Below, one piece after another: positions 46,780 to 57,967 of a stretch of DNA of 64,000 bases. Source of the stretch: Chelydra serpentina. Its lineage: Eukaryota; Chordata; Testudines; Chelydridae. The stretch covers positions 53,502,501 to 53,566,500 of the forward strand of contig JBAIAC010000006.1 in the NCBI GenBank assembly GCA_037349315.1. The letters run 5' to 3'. Position 1 is the first letter of the stretch; each line of letters starts with the position of its first letter. Under the pieces are notes generated by a model. The model was not told where the DNA came from, made no database searches, and saw only the letters and a list, made by a program, of their open reading frames with translations. A program made the translations under genes and the position numbers.

Positions 46780-46971
46780 GGACTATGATCAAGTCACCTC
46801 CTTAGTCTTTTTCTTGGACAGGCTAAATAGATTAGCTTCTTATGTCTCTCATTGTAAGATACATTTTCCAGACCTTGAATCCTATTTATATCTCTTTGAT
46901 GTGCCCTTTCCAATTTATCAATGTCCCTTTTTAAGTGTGCACGCCAGACATGGCCACAGTATTCCAGTAAA
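46780..46971 (-). mobile_element. Oldest CR1 copy, 3' part
   Basis: The minus-strand frame reads YCGHVWRAHLKRDIDKLERA and GLENVSYNERHKKL, the CR1 ORF2 region after LEYC. It breaks off at 46971, where a younger CR1 begins. It resumes at about 48581, so the two pieces are one element. Confidence 0.75.
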
Positions 46972-48580
46972 CATAGAATCATAGAACTGTAGGGCTGGAA
47001 GGGACCTTGAGAGTTCATCTACTCCAGCCCCCTGTGCAGAGGCAGGACCAAGTATACCTACACCATCCCTAATAGATGTTTCTCTAACCTGTTCTTAAAA
47101 ACCTTCACGATGGGGATTCCACAAATTCCTTTGGAAGCCTGTTCAAGTACTTAACTATCCCTATAGTTACAAAGCTTTCCCTAATATCGACCCTAAATCT
47201 CCTTTGCAGATGATTAAGCGGATAGCTTCTTATCCTACTTTCAGTGGACATGGAAAACAATTGATCACCACCCTCTTTAGAACACCCCTTAACATATTTG
47301 AAAGCTGATATCAGGTCCCCCCCAACCCTCAGTCTTCTTTTCTCAGGACTAAACATGCCCAGTTTTTTAACTTTTCCTTATGTGTCAGGTTTTCTAAACT
47401 TTTTATCATTTTTGTTGCTCTCCTCTGGGCTCTGTCTAATTTGTCTTTATCTTTTCTAAAGTGTGGTGGCCAAAACCAGACACAGTACTCCAGGTCAGAC
47501 CTTACTAGTGTCATATAGAGTGAGACAATTACCTCACGTGTCTTATGTCACAGTTCAGGGCAACTGTCCCTGTATTCTCCCTCTATGATCCAGCAAGCGC
47601 ACCTACTCTCAGGTTTCCAGCTCCCTAGCTGTAGCTTCTGTTGGGTGGAGACTCGTCTCTCTCTCCCACATGACTGGAATATTTCCAGGCTGACCAGTTC
47701 CCTGACTTTACTGTGTTATTTCTAGCAAAAGACAGCCTACTTAAGCAGACCTGCTTCGCTTCTCTCCTCAGAGATGGTACACAGTGTAATTGCTACAGTT
47801 ATATATTATCACACTTTCTAAGCAAACCTATTTTATTCTTGAGGTAAAAGCACTACAGAGAAAACCCTAGAAGAACCTACTCCTATGCTAATAAGCTTAC
47901 CAGAGATCACCCCATCTGCACCAGGCGCTCTGGCAGGTGATTAGCCCATCAAACCCCACAAAGTGGTCTCTTTTGTGGTTAAAAGTTCATAACAGCTTCA
48001 GATCAGAACTATCACACAGCCCTATGGGGCCTCAGTAGTCTAAATTCTTCTAACCCTTCCCTAAGGATTGTAGGACTCTGGAGGTCCTGTACATTTGATG
48101 GATCAAGAGGAAGGCCTGAGTCAGATAAACTCAGGTGATTTATCCCAATGTCCTTTCTTTGTCTGTTGGTCTCTAGAGAATCCAGTCTGAACCTTTGAAG
48201 AGACTGTGAGTGAGTAATCAGACAGACAATGGGGCCCTTCCCTAGGGCAAACCTTCAGACGGATGATAACCAGAGGAATTACATTAGCATCCCTCCTCCT
48301 ACAAGCAACTTCACAATAACACTAACAATTGCATTAATTCAATAACATTTAACTGAATTCAATAAGGCTTATCCAGGATATTGTCATATGTATCACATCT
48401 TACATATGACACTCCTGGTAATATATCCCAGAATGATATTAGCTTTCTTTGCAACTGCATCACATTGTTGGCTCATATTCAATTTGTGATCTGCTATGGT
48501 TCTTTTAAGCAGTTCTACTGCCTAGCCAGCTATTCCCATTTGTGCATTTGAGTTTTCCTTCTTAAGCGTAGTACTTAGCA
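46972..48580 (-). mobile_element. Younger CR1 copy inserted in the older one, itself split by an LTR
   Basis: Starts with ACATAGAATCATAGAAC and GGGCTGGAAGGGACCTTGAG. The minus-strand frame 47356-47105 has FSPEKRRLRVGGDLISAFKY and the frame 47514-47329 has VRSDLEYCVWFWPPHF. After the solo LTR (47546-48397) CR1 sequence resumes with CATATGACACTCCTGGTAAT, giving the region upstream of LEYC, and ends near 48580. It is the same subfamily type as the 13.8 kb copy. Confidence 0.82.
47546..48397 (-). mobile_element. Solo LTR, 852 bp, with perfect 5-bp target duplication
   Basis: The plus strand starts TGTCACAGTTCAGGGC and ends ATATGTATCACA. TCTTA flanks it at 47541-47545 and 48398-48402, and joining the flanks restores CR1 sequence. 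A second copy of the same LTR lies at 55101-56215. The minus strand carries AATAAAA near 47832, and the other copy has TATAAAGG upstream of it, so the LTR is read on the minus strand. No internal genes. Confidence 0.92.
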
Positions 48581-48725
48581 ATGCAAAGGTTTCATCAATG
48601 CTATATACAGAAGTAACTCCACCTCCCTACTCCTACTTGATATTCCCCTGCTACATCTAAGGGTCACATTTGCCCTTAGCTACAGCATCACATTGGGAAG
48701 TCTTATTTCAGTTGGAATTTTTCTG
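48581..48725 (-). mobile_element. Oldest CR1 copy, continued
   Basis: GTTTCATCAATGCTATATAC, CCTACTCCTACTTGATATTC and AGCATCACATTGGGAAG continue the CR1 sequence interrupted at 46971. These are the CR1 region just upstream in the element. The copy ends near 48725. Confidence 0.7.
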
Positions 48726-48796
48726 ACATCAGCTCTAGGCATTGGATTATGTTAAAGCTTTGTCCTCTAGTTACATGAGGAGGTTTGGGAATAGGG

Positions 48797-49917
48797 CAGG
48801 CCTGCACAACATGCGGCCCCCGTGGGCTCACTGTGTGGCCCGCGGGGGGGGGTGAGTAGGCAAGCAGCGGGGTGGGGCAAGCCAACGGCCGGCTGGCCGG
48901 CTGGCAGGTGGGTGGGCTGCTGAAGAGGCCAGTGGCAGGCTGGGGAGTGAGGGTGAGTCAGCGGTAGTGGGCGGGGGCAGCGGCAGAAGGTAAGAGGCCA
49001 GCAGCGGGCAGGCAGGCGAGCTGGTGGCGGGGGGGCTGAGGAGGCTAGCTGGGCGGGGTGGGGGATGACGAGCCGAACGGGTGGGCAGTGGTGGCGAGGC
49101 GTTATACTGGGGGGGGGGGGTGAGCAGGCGAGCGGCGAGTCGGTGGCTGGTGGGGGGCAAATCTCCCACATTCAAAATCTGGGACTGTGTCTGTTGGTTC
49201 TTTTTCTTGTATCTGGGCTGGGGGTTGTCCCAATGCTGCAAAGAGGGTGTTCCCAAAGGAAGGTGCTTGCTTCTAACCCCCGAGGCCGTCAGTATATCTG
49301 CTCTTCTCTAGTCAGCCCACTTGACAAGTTTGATTGTCCTTGGTCTGGTTCTCATCCCCTCTCCAAGGGTTGCAGCTGTCTGGAGGTGCCTGACTTCAAC
49401 GCCTTCCTCATTCACACCTCATTCATTCAACAGGGCATTTGAATACAAAGTGGGGGGAAGATCTTATTCTACTTCTAGCAAAAAGACATTTTTCTTTTAC
49501 CTTAATTATACTACCTTAGGGGCCCGCTATAACATATTACCAAGGTTCAATACAAAGTCATATAAAGGTTATACAAAAATGCATAATGCAGAGATGTATC
49601 TACAACTGCATTGATTGACTGTTGTGTGCAGTAATATAGTGACCCCTGGGGGGGTGAAGAGGGGTGTGATGGTGGGGCCGAGCAGGGAGGGGGCGGGTCC
49701 TATTTTACTGCTGTGATCTGGTCACCCTATGCACACTGTTTCTTTCCCCCTCTACAGGCTTCCACACCCCAGCACTGGGGAAGGAGGTGTTGTTTCCGCT
49801 GGGCGGGCGACGCTGGGGGGGTGTGTGTGTGTTTCCGCGGGGCCGGCGGGTTTCGGCCCTCAGCTGTTTTCTTTGGAGTAATATGGCCCTCGCCGCTTTA
49901 CGAGTTGTGCAGGCCTG
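48797..49917. mobile_element. hAT-type element, 1121 bp, with perfect 8-bp target duplication
   Basis: Starts CAGGCCTGCACAACATGCGG and ends TTACGAGTTGTGCAGGCCTG. The terminal 14 bases are an exact inverted repeat (CAGGCCTGCACAAC). GAATAGGG flanks it at 48789-48796 and 49918-49925. The first 360 bp are extremely GC-rich, with GCGAGCTGGTGGCGG-type units. The middle (about 49165-49690) has a different, AT-richer composition and may be a further insertion whose ends I cannot fix. No transposase frame is seen. The proline-rich frames across it are artefacts. Confidence 0.93.
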
Positions 49918-49925
49918 GAATAGGG

Positions 49926-50194
49926 TATCTGACTTTGGAAAAAGCATTGACAGGCATGGAAGAGAAAGACTTTAAAAGTTCAGTGGCGGTGTTTGCATGT
50001 AGTTTGTGGAACATTCTCAGACTCTCCTGTCTGGAAGATGTTTTATAAATATATAATGTTATTACATTATTTTGAAATGGCACTATGTCTTTCCCATTGA
50101 ATGTGCATTCACAGTTATCTAAGACTGATATTCTACATGGCTTTGTGCACTGTTTAATAACATTCTGTGTATGTTTAAAGCAACTTGAGATTGC
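49926..50194. other. No recognised feature
   Basis: AT-rich spacer with no supportable content. Confidence 0.35.
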
Positions 50195-50380
50195 CATAGA
50201 ATCATAGAATATCAGGGTTGGAAGGGACCTTAGGAGGTCATCTAGTCCAACCCCCTGCTCAAAGCAGGACCAATCCCCAATTTTTGCCCCAGATCCCTAA
50301 ATGGCCCCCTCAAGGATTGAGCTTACAACCCTGGGTTTAGCAGGCCAATGCTCAAACCACTGAGCTATCCCTCCCCCCAT
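50195..50380 (-). repeat. tRNA-derived SINE with CR1-like tail
   Basis: Reverse-oriented copy of the SINE at 23373. It starts CATAGAATCATAGAATATC (CR1 tail), then GGTTGGAAGGGACCTTAGG and agtccaaccccctgctc. It ends with the tRNA-like head TTGAGCTTACAACCCTGG, CCAATGCTCAAACCACTGAG and CTATCCCTCCCCCC. The B-box (GGATTGAGCTT in reverse) and A-box (ACTGAGCTA) are recognisable. The CR1 tail is longer here than in the 23.4 kb copy and close to the 11.2 kb CR1 tail. Confidence 0.9.
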
Positions 50381-50784
50381 AACCATGTCCATTGCAGGCA
50401 CTAAGTTCAGTGAGACAATGCAAGGCTTCTGTTTGTAGAGTGGCCTTGGAAATACAAACACCACCCACTGAGACTGAATAGATCTCTAGAGGAAACAGCT
50501 GCATACAAGAAATTCATGCAAATTGCAGGACACATTACAAAGATGAAGCTATTTGGAAACCTTTTCTTGACTGCCTCAAATACACTTCTTGAACAATAGG
50601 AATAAAATCCAAATATGCCGTATAAATGAAATATGATAGCATCTTTTATGCACTCACTCTCTCCAATCTACCTACCCGCTTTCTCTTTTTAGGAAAAGTA
50701 CGGACTAGCACTCAAAAAAGAGCCAAAGAAAAGCTTTATTTGTAACTAGTACTCAGTATATACATATAAACATGGGGCACTTCT
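50381..50784. other. No recognised feature
   Basis: AT-rich spacer. Confidence 0.35.
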
Positions 50785-50950
50785 CCAGTGCCTTCCATCA
50801 AAAGATCTCCAAAATGTTTTTCAAACATTAATTTATTAAGCCTTACAACACACCTGTGTGGTAGGTAAGTTTCATTATCATCACTTCTGCAGCTGGGGAA
50901 ATGGAGACACCAAGGGCTCAAGTGATATCCCAGGACCTAGAGGGAGAATC
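50785..50950 (+). repeat. MIR-like (CORE-type) SINE remnant
   Basis: Shows ATCAAAAGATCTCCAAAATG, CAAACATTAATTTATTAAGC, CACCTGTGTGGTAGGTAAG, GCTGGGGAAATGGAGACACC and CAAGTGATATCCCAGGACC, the usual MIR-like block order. Non-coding relic. Confidence 0.65.
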
Positions 50951-53040
50951 GTGTTTATGGGAGAACTAGGAATCTCCTGACACTTTGACTTGAACCATGA
51001 GACTATTGTACTTCTCCGAAGGAAAGACAAGGATACAATTTTAGTAGCCTGTATAATATAGTAGCTGAACAGTTCAAAACACAGGAAAAAAAAATAAAAA
51101 CAACAAAATGAATAAAAGAAGCAGCCAGTGAAGAGATGCTTGTCAAGGTATGAACTGTAATGTAAAAAAGTTGCTTTTCTGAAAGCTGTTTTTGCAAGTT
51201 GTTTCCGGTGATCTTGATCTAGGCTGCAGGCTATACAGTAGAGGTAGAATGAGATGGGATAAGAAGTGGCTAGGACAGCCAGCTAGTGAAGGGTCATATT
51301 AACTGAGGAGTTTGTTGGGCCAAGGCAATGGTAAGTGAGGAACAATATCCACCAGTACAAAAGAGAGAGAAATAGGAGAAATAAACAGATGATCTTCCAT
51401 ATACTTGTTCTAGTTTTGGTTTAATTTGATATGGGTCACTGCATAGCATTCTGAAATGGCATAAGTTGGAACTGTTGCTAATTTTCTGAATGTAGTGCCA
51501 GATATCTAGGGAGCCTACAGGGGTTGGATCAGGGTCAATGGCTTTGCTTCCTGGACAAAGATGGTGCAGGCCGGAAGGCAACAGATTCTCCACTGCTGCA
51601 TACCTTCTGTAGTCATATACATCTGTGCAAAGTGAGTGCAAATGGTGTGTGAGATGTTACCACATTGATCAGCAAGTGTTTCATAGCCAATTAACACTCA
51701 AAATACACAGGTATAAACGACTAGAGAAGGTGCCAGTCAATAGAGAATTAGTCTTTGCCTAAGGTTGAAAAATGTAATCTGTCATTGATCTGGTATAAAT
51801 AGCCACAGGCTTCTTCTCGTTAGCAAGACCATAGAAAATGTGTATGTAAATAGCTTGTGACTCTCTTTATGTATTTAGTGTAGTGTGCTAGTTATTATTT
51901 CAATCACAAGACTCTTCCCCTCCTATGTTTTAATTTGGGTGAGCTGGAGTGCACGTGGAAGAGTGTGGGAGGGAATTTAAATCCCTGTCACATCTCTGGC
52001 TTCTGGTACAGCAGACAAAGCATCATCTTCATGCTAAGACTGTTTCACATAAATATAGTATTTCCATCTCCTTTCTTGAATTTTAAAACTACTAGAGATA
52101 ATGAGATTGATTCCAGACAATCAGGGGACAGAATTGATTTACAGCTCTGCTCCAGCATCCCAGGGGGATTGTGCCATGTCTGGATAAGTTTGAATTTTAG
52201 TAATATTGTCATTTATTGTTGACTTAAAAAATTAGACTAGATACTTGTGTTAAAACAATAGCTACTGGGAAAATACAGTGGTTATTTTTTATAACATTTT
52301 ATAACAATGTTAACTTCCCTTTCTAAATGATTATCTATCATTTCATAGCATGTCTATTATTGTGGCATCTGTTCCTCTGCAGACACTAAGCCAATAGTGT
52401 AAATATCAGTGATAGTCATCCTGGCAATGATCTTTATGGTCATTTAATTGAGATCAAATAATTAAAAGCATCAAGTATGCATCGCAGTTCTGCAGTCACC
52501 AGTGAGGAAAATAACACAATAGAAAGCAACACCTTCAGAAAAAAAAGCCTGCCCCATACTGTTAGTCTAAGAAAAACATTTGGCCAGTACCAGGATAGCA
52601 CTAAATAACAAAACACAAGTGGATGGGCAGCCAGTTTTTAAATATTAGTTAGGTCTGCAAGGAACCTGGTTATTTGACTGATGACTGAAAATGTGGGGAT
52701 GAAGGTGGGGAAAACACTTTTCATAAAGTTAATCTTCTTATTTTTGACTACCATATGATGCCAGTAGGAGATGGAGTCTCTGTCTTTGGACTGTTTTTCA
52801 TAGAGCTGGTGGCTTCTTTGGATCATATCCTAGTTTGATCTCAAGTTCTGCCACTGGTTTTATTAGTACCAGGATGTAGTCATTTATTGCTAGATTTTTA
52901 AAGGCATTTAGGCAACTAACTCCCATGTGTAAGTGGTAAAATGTATTGATTTCTTCCTCTGGTTTAAAAGATGAGCTAAAAAGCTGAGGTAGTTTATTAT
53001 TGTATCTGATTGGCTCATTCATCCATCCCTCCATGAACAA
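50951..53040. other. No recognised genes
   Basis: AT-rich sequence. Frames of 80-115 codons here (for example 51294-51641 minus) show no motif that I recognise. Confidence 0.35.
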
Positions 53041-53832
53041 ATTTATCCTGGAAATTAGAAGAAGGTTTCTAACTAGAAGATGAGTGAGGTTCTGGAACAG
53101 CCTTACACTAAGAGTTGGTGGGGGGTAAAACTTAATTCAATTTAAGCGAGAGATGGACAAATTTCCGATCGTGATTGTATAATGGGGTTGCTTGTGATGG
53201 CAGGGGGCAGGGTTGTACATTCCTGGGACTCACTTTCAGTTTATGTCTTATGGGCCTAAAAACTCGTGCTTCAAGGTTTCACAGCCAGCCATCTGCAGGG
53301 GTCAAGAAGGGATTCCCCCCTCTGCCCAATGTATTTTTTTGTCTCCTTTCTCTGAAGTATTGAAGTTGGCTACGGCTGGAGATGGGACATTGATGGAGTG
53401 GGCTCGGGCAATGAGGAGGGACCAAGAATTCTGTCTCTCAGGTGTTTGGTTGGCTGGTTCTTCTCACATGCTCAGGTTCTAACTGATGAGGGGCCAGGAA
53501 GGAATTTTCCCCCGGGTCAGATTGGCAGAGATCTCAGGGATTTTTTGCCTTCCTCTGTAGTGTGTGGGTCGAAGTCACTTGCCAGGATTATCTAGGTATC
53601 TCTCACTTAATCATTTCCTTGCCATTGTGGAGGCCTTGGGCACTGGAACACCTTGGTCCCTCCTATTCTCTGCTTGGGCACATAATAATCTAATCTCCTG
53701 GGGGCTGTAATACTTTGGTTTCATTTCAGTTGTCAGGTTTAGTGTTTAGGTGTTGGGTGATATTGGGGCATGTGATACACAGAAGGTCAGACTAGATGAT
53801 CTGCTGCTTCCTTCTGGCCTTAAACTCTATGA
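53041..53832 (+). mobile_element. CR1 LINE 3' end, plus strand
   Basis: Opens with a frame-broken ORF2 C-terminus (TAGAAGAAGGTTTCTAACTA and GAGGTTCTGGAACAGCCTT, the RRFLT...VRFWNSL region). A long 3' untranslated part follows, in which a frame gives GPGRNFPPGQIGRDLRDFLP, nearly the same as the minus-strand copy at 5149-5670. It closes with AGAAGGTCAGACTAGATGAT, CTTCCTTCTGGCCTTAAAC and TCTATGACTG. The subfamily differs from the 11.2 kb copy. Confidence 0.8.
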
Positions 53833-54199
53833 CTGTGTTTCATGGTATAAGAATCTATTCTCATTTGTGGTACCTATTGCCAGCATCACGTAGCTTCTCT
53901 TTGTGGTACTCTCCACCCTATCGCTCAAGAGAAAATGCTCATACCCTACGAGACATCCTTGATGGCACATCTCCAGTTATAGCAAATCGAGGGAGAGGAT
54001 ACAAAGGATAAAATCTATACAGGTCTCTGAATATGACAGTAAAAGGTCAAGACAATGTGGAAAAACACACACTATTAGAATATATTAAATATGGTAGATT
54101 ACAAGTAAGGCAGGGAGAGAAACTGAGAAAAGCAAGTATATTTTCAGCCCATTTGCTACTGTTACTCACCTCCTGAGTGCTAAGCCATGGCAGCATGAC
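53833..54199. other. No recognised feature
   Basis: AT-rich spacer with no supportable content. Confidence 0.35.
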
Positions 54200-54400
54200 A
54201 TAAGAACATAAGTGATCCATCATCCATGCTCAGCTTCTGGCAAACAGAGGATAAGGACACCATCCCTGCCCCTCCTGGCTAATCACCGTTGATGGACCTA
54301 TTCTCCATGAACTTATCTCGTTCTTTTTTCAACCCTGTTATAGTCTTGGCCTTCACAACATCCTCTGGCAAAGAGTACCACAGGTTGACTGTAGTTATCT
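54200..54400 (-). mobile_element. CR1-type LINE 3' fragment, internally deleted
   Basis: Starts CATAAGAACATAAG, then jumps directly to TGATCCATCATCCATGCTCA and CAGCTTCTGGCAAACAGAGG. Compared with the 36.3 kb copy the block with CAGTATTCTGTCTTC is missing, an internal deletion. It continues with GATGGACCTATTCTCCATGA and AACATCCTCTGGCAAAGAGT. Confidence 0.7.
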
Positions 54401-55095
54401 AGAGTTAATTATCCAACTACTCCATAACCCAAAAATCTACAGAGTTTCAAAATGCTGATATATCTAGTCATCCTACAGTTTCTGTAGGTGGAGAGAGAAA
54501 TATTTAGAGCACTAATAGTGCAATGAAAGGGGCAAATTCACTGCTGGTGTGTCACTGAATTCAGTGGAGGTGCATCCTCTTACATCAACAGTGATTTTGG
54601 CCCCTAGTATATGTAATGTATGAAGATGACCTGCTGCAATGCCAGAGCATGATTAATATTATTTAAGGTGATCTCTGCATGACTTCTTCAAATGAACAGA
54701 GCGCATTTAACATCATTATTGATGAAAGTCCATGTCTGAATATCACCATGCATTTTGTCCCCTGAAGGCACTTTGCTGTGGAGACCATACATTTGGCTGA
54801 GTAGCTCTCTGAGTCCTGTTATTTGAAAGTACCACTGTTAACATGAGCAAAGTGTTCATGCTGTACAGAAATTGATTACCTCACATCCACCCCTCCACTT
54901 AGCCTGCTTTTTTAGCACTTCCAAACCCATCTGATGCAGGGAGAGAGTCAGGCAGCTACTGAAAAATGAACCTCCTTCTCTCTCACATAGGAATGCGGCA
55001 AACTGTAATAACATTAGACTACTGGGCTGGAATGGCCGCAGTTTTTACAGAGCTCATATTTAAATCCACAAAGCAGGATGTACTGTACTTAATTT
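54401..55095. other. No recognised genes
   Basis: AT-rich sequence. A degenerate gaattcagtggaggtgcat motif lies near 54560. Confidence 0.35.
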
Positions 55096-55100
55096 GACAC

Positions 55101-56215
55101 AGTCACAGTTCTGGGAAACTGCACCTGTATTTTCCCTCAGAGGCCCAGCGAGGGCATCCACTCTCAGGCTTCCACCCCTCCTCCCCCGTTGTTGCCCCTC
55201 CAAGGTGGGGGACACGTGTCCCTTTCCCTTCTGACCTGGATATTTCTAGGATGCACAGTTCCTGGCCCATACTGTGTTATTCCCAGCAAAAGACAAGCTT
55301 CCCAAACAGAACCTGCTTGCTTTCGCTTTAGAGACAGTTAACAGGTGCAATTGCTACATACATAAGTTACCACCCAGCACTTCCTATGCAAGCCTATTTT
55401 ATTCTTAAGGTAAAAAGCATTACATAGAAAACATGAAAAACAATAGAAGAATCTACACACATGCTAATATGCTTACCAGAGTTAGCCCCAGCCCTAACAT
55501 GGATTCTGGCATTCTGGCATTCACCAGTCCTTCACCATTCCCACCAAGGGGATTCCTTATGGTTACAAGTTCATAACAGCTTCAGCTCAGAACAAGCACC
55601 CTCATAACACATTTAGTTCACCCTTTATACAGTTCAGGGGTCTCTGAACTGGAGTTTCTAGAAGAAGGTAATTAATAGACAGTGGGTTTTCCTCCCCAGG
55701 CTATAGCTTAAAAAAGGGAGGATTTGAAGTGGGTCATTTGCATTCCCTAGGTACTAAAGTCCTTTGAAATTCCTTATACCTTCCAGAGAGTGCATTAGTC
55801 AGGCCTGGCCTACACTAAAAGGTTAGGTCATTCAGCTACGTCACTTGGGGGGTGGGGGGGTGGGTGAAAAATCGCACGATGTAGTTAAGCTGACCTAACT
55901 CCCAGTGTAGGTCAGTGGAAGAATTCTTTTGTTGACCTAGCTACTGCTTAGAGGGGAGGTTGATTTACTAGGGGGAACTCCTCGCATTGGCATTGATAGT
56001 GTCTACACTGAAGCGCTACAGCTGCAGCTGTGCCACTGTTGCGTTTCAAATGTAGACAAGCCCACAATCTCCCAGAGAAGGTACATACATACAATTCCAC
56101 AATAACACATACACAATTGAATTTTAATACAATGGACCTCAATAATGTCAATCATAATGCAATAAAGTTTAACTAAATTAATAAAGTTCATTCGGGATAT
56201 TATCAGTGTCTCCCA
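55101..56215 (-). mobile_element. Second copy of the 852-bp LTR, carrying a MITE
   Basis: Aligns end to end with 47546-48397. Shared blocks include GTCACAGTTCTGGGAAACTG, CCTATTTTATTCTTAAGG, CATAACAGCTTCAGCTCAG and TCGGGATATTATCAGTG. The extra length is the MITE at about 55802-56063. Without it the copy is about 853 bp. Flanks GACAC (55096-55100) and AACAC (56216-56220) agree at 4 of 5 bases, and the first base of the LTR has mutated. GTATAAAGGG on the minus strand near 55623 and AATAAAA near 55397 give the transcription direction. Confidence 0.82.
55802..56063. mobile_element. hAT-like MITE inside the LTR
   Basis: Left end GGCCTGGCCTACACTAAAAG; right end TTTCAAATGTAGACAAGCCC. The interior has inverted GGTTAGGTCA and TGACCTAACT and GTTGACCTAGCTACTGC words. 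It is absent from the other LTR copy at the same position, which proves insertion. The target duplication is not clear. Confidence 0.8.
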
Positions 56216-57967
56216 AACACAATCAGACACAATGGATAAACACATTTCTTCTATCTGCTACATACAAAAGAAACATGTTTTTTTTTGCAATTGCATTTTC
56301 TGTTCCTCGGATACATCCTTGTTTTCCATTCATTTGAAGGGAGAATCCTTGAAAACTGATGAAAAGAAACATATATTGTCCTGCAAGAGTAAGGGAGCTA
56401 AAATATCCTTGCAATTACACCATAGTACAAGTTAGAACAGATGGCAATTAGCTCTAACCAACAGAACTGCCAAGGAACTGAAAGAGAAAAACATGGGAGT
56501 TCTCAAATTATATTTGACTTCCCTCAATTATATAAGATTATTTGCAAATGCTTGGTTACCACATTAGTTTCTGTCTGTTAGTAAAGTGTTTTGTGATGCA
56601 TCATATAAAATTTCTGAATACAAAGAAACTGCATAAATGTGAAATTGAATTACAAATTTACTTACGCTTTTAAACAGATAACAATCAAATGAACTCTGCT
56701 GTTAATCCAGACAATGCTTTAAAAATCATCCCTAAGGCATCTGCCATATCTTAAATCATTTTAAATGTTTGTAGAGTGTCTTCTAAGAGCGGCCTGGCAT
56801 ATTCCTCCCTATATGAAAACCTGTAGTCAATACCAGTTTTACAATATGCAATTTCCAAGAACTTTCTCATTTCTTAAAATGGCAATTGTAATAATGTGAT
56901 AACAATGTAGTTGTAGTCAGATCTCCCAGTAAAGGGGTAATTTTCTCTTGTGTTGATGGAGGAATCTGAGTTAACAAGACTCATAAGAGGGGTGGAGGCT
57001 CTGCCTTTCCAAAGAGGGTTAAACAAAATCTCCTCTTTGTCATCACAATTTTTCCAACACTTATCCCCATTCGGTCTATGTGTATTTTTTAACCAGAGGT
57101 TCCATTGGTACCTTGTATGAGGTACCATTGAAAGAGTATCAAAGACATTTTCTTTTATTATACTGTTGCTGGCCCTCTTTTTCACAACACAGCCCATTCC
57201 TATGGGGTAATTGGTCTATCCAAATCCTTTCCCCACTGTGTCATATACAGACATTTCTGTGTTAGGAAAGGTATCTGCAAAGACTGATATAAATTACATA
57301 TAATTTTTTGTTTCCTAGTTGCCATCTCTTCCTGGAGTTCCTAGAAGCCATCTCTTCTATTAAAGTGACCTTTCTGTATAGAATGACAATGCTAGAAAGC
57401 TGAGAAACACAATGCCTAACTTGCAGATACTGCTTACCAAGGGAGCGAGGGCCAAAGTTGCTTTAGATTTTTAAATAAGTTAGAACAATATTTTACTTCT
57501 GCTGTTTATATGGCCATGACCTGTAAATCTTTTAAAATTTCCTAAATAAACAGCATATTTTATATATTGATGATAATGACGATCTTGCCCTTTCTAGGTC
57601 ATCAATATCATGCAGGATTCAAGACACAGACTTATAAATGCACCTGAAGTGTGACACACTAGTCCCTGAAGTGTCCTGTGAAGTACAGTGGCTGAACCTG
57701 TTCAGCAGAGAGGGGCTGAAAATGGAAAATATTTTTCATAAAATTAAAAAACAAAAAACAAAACCCCCCAAAAGCCAAAACACAACAAAAATCATTGTCC
57801 ATCTTTTCTTTGTTTGGTCAAAATTCTTTTCAACAATAATTTTCTAACCAGTTTTTCAATGCAGGAGACAGATTTGAGTCATGAAGACATATACTGAATG
57901 ATATGTAGTGGTCAAAATACTAAGGTGTTAGGCTGTATAAAGTAGGATCACCTAGGTATTATAGAAA
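56216..57967. other. No recognised genes
   Basis: AT-rich sequence. An A/C-rich low-complexity run lies at about 57742-57795. Frames near 56.9-57.2 kb are not recognisable. Confidence 0.35.

Noticed and set aside
48703..49256. Proline-rich frames up to 142 codons
   Set aside because: Low-complexity reading of the GC-rich end of the 48797-49917 hAT element.
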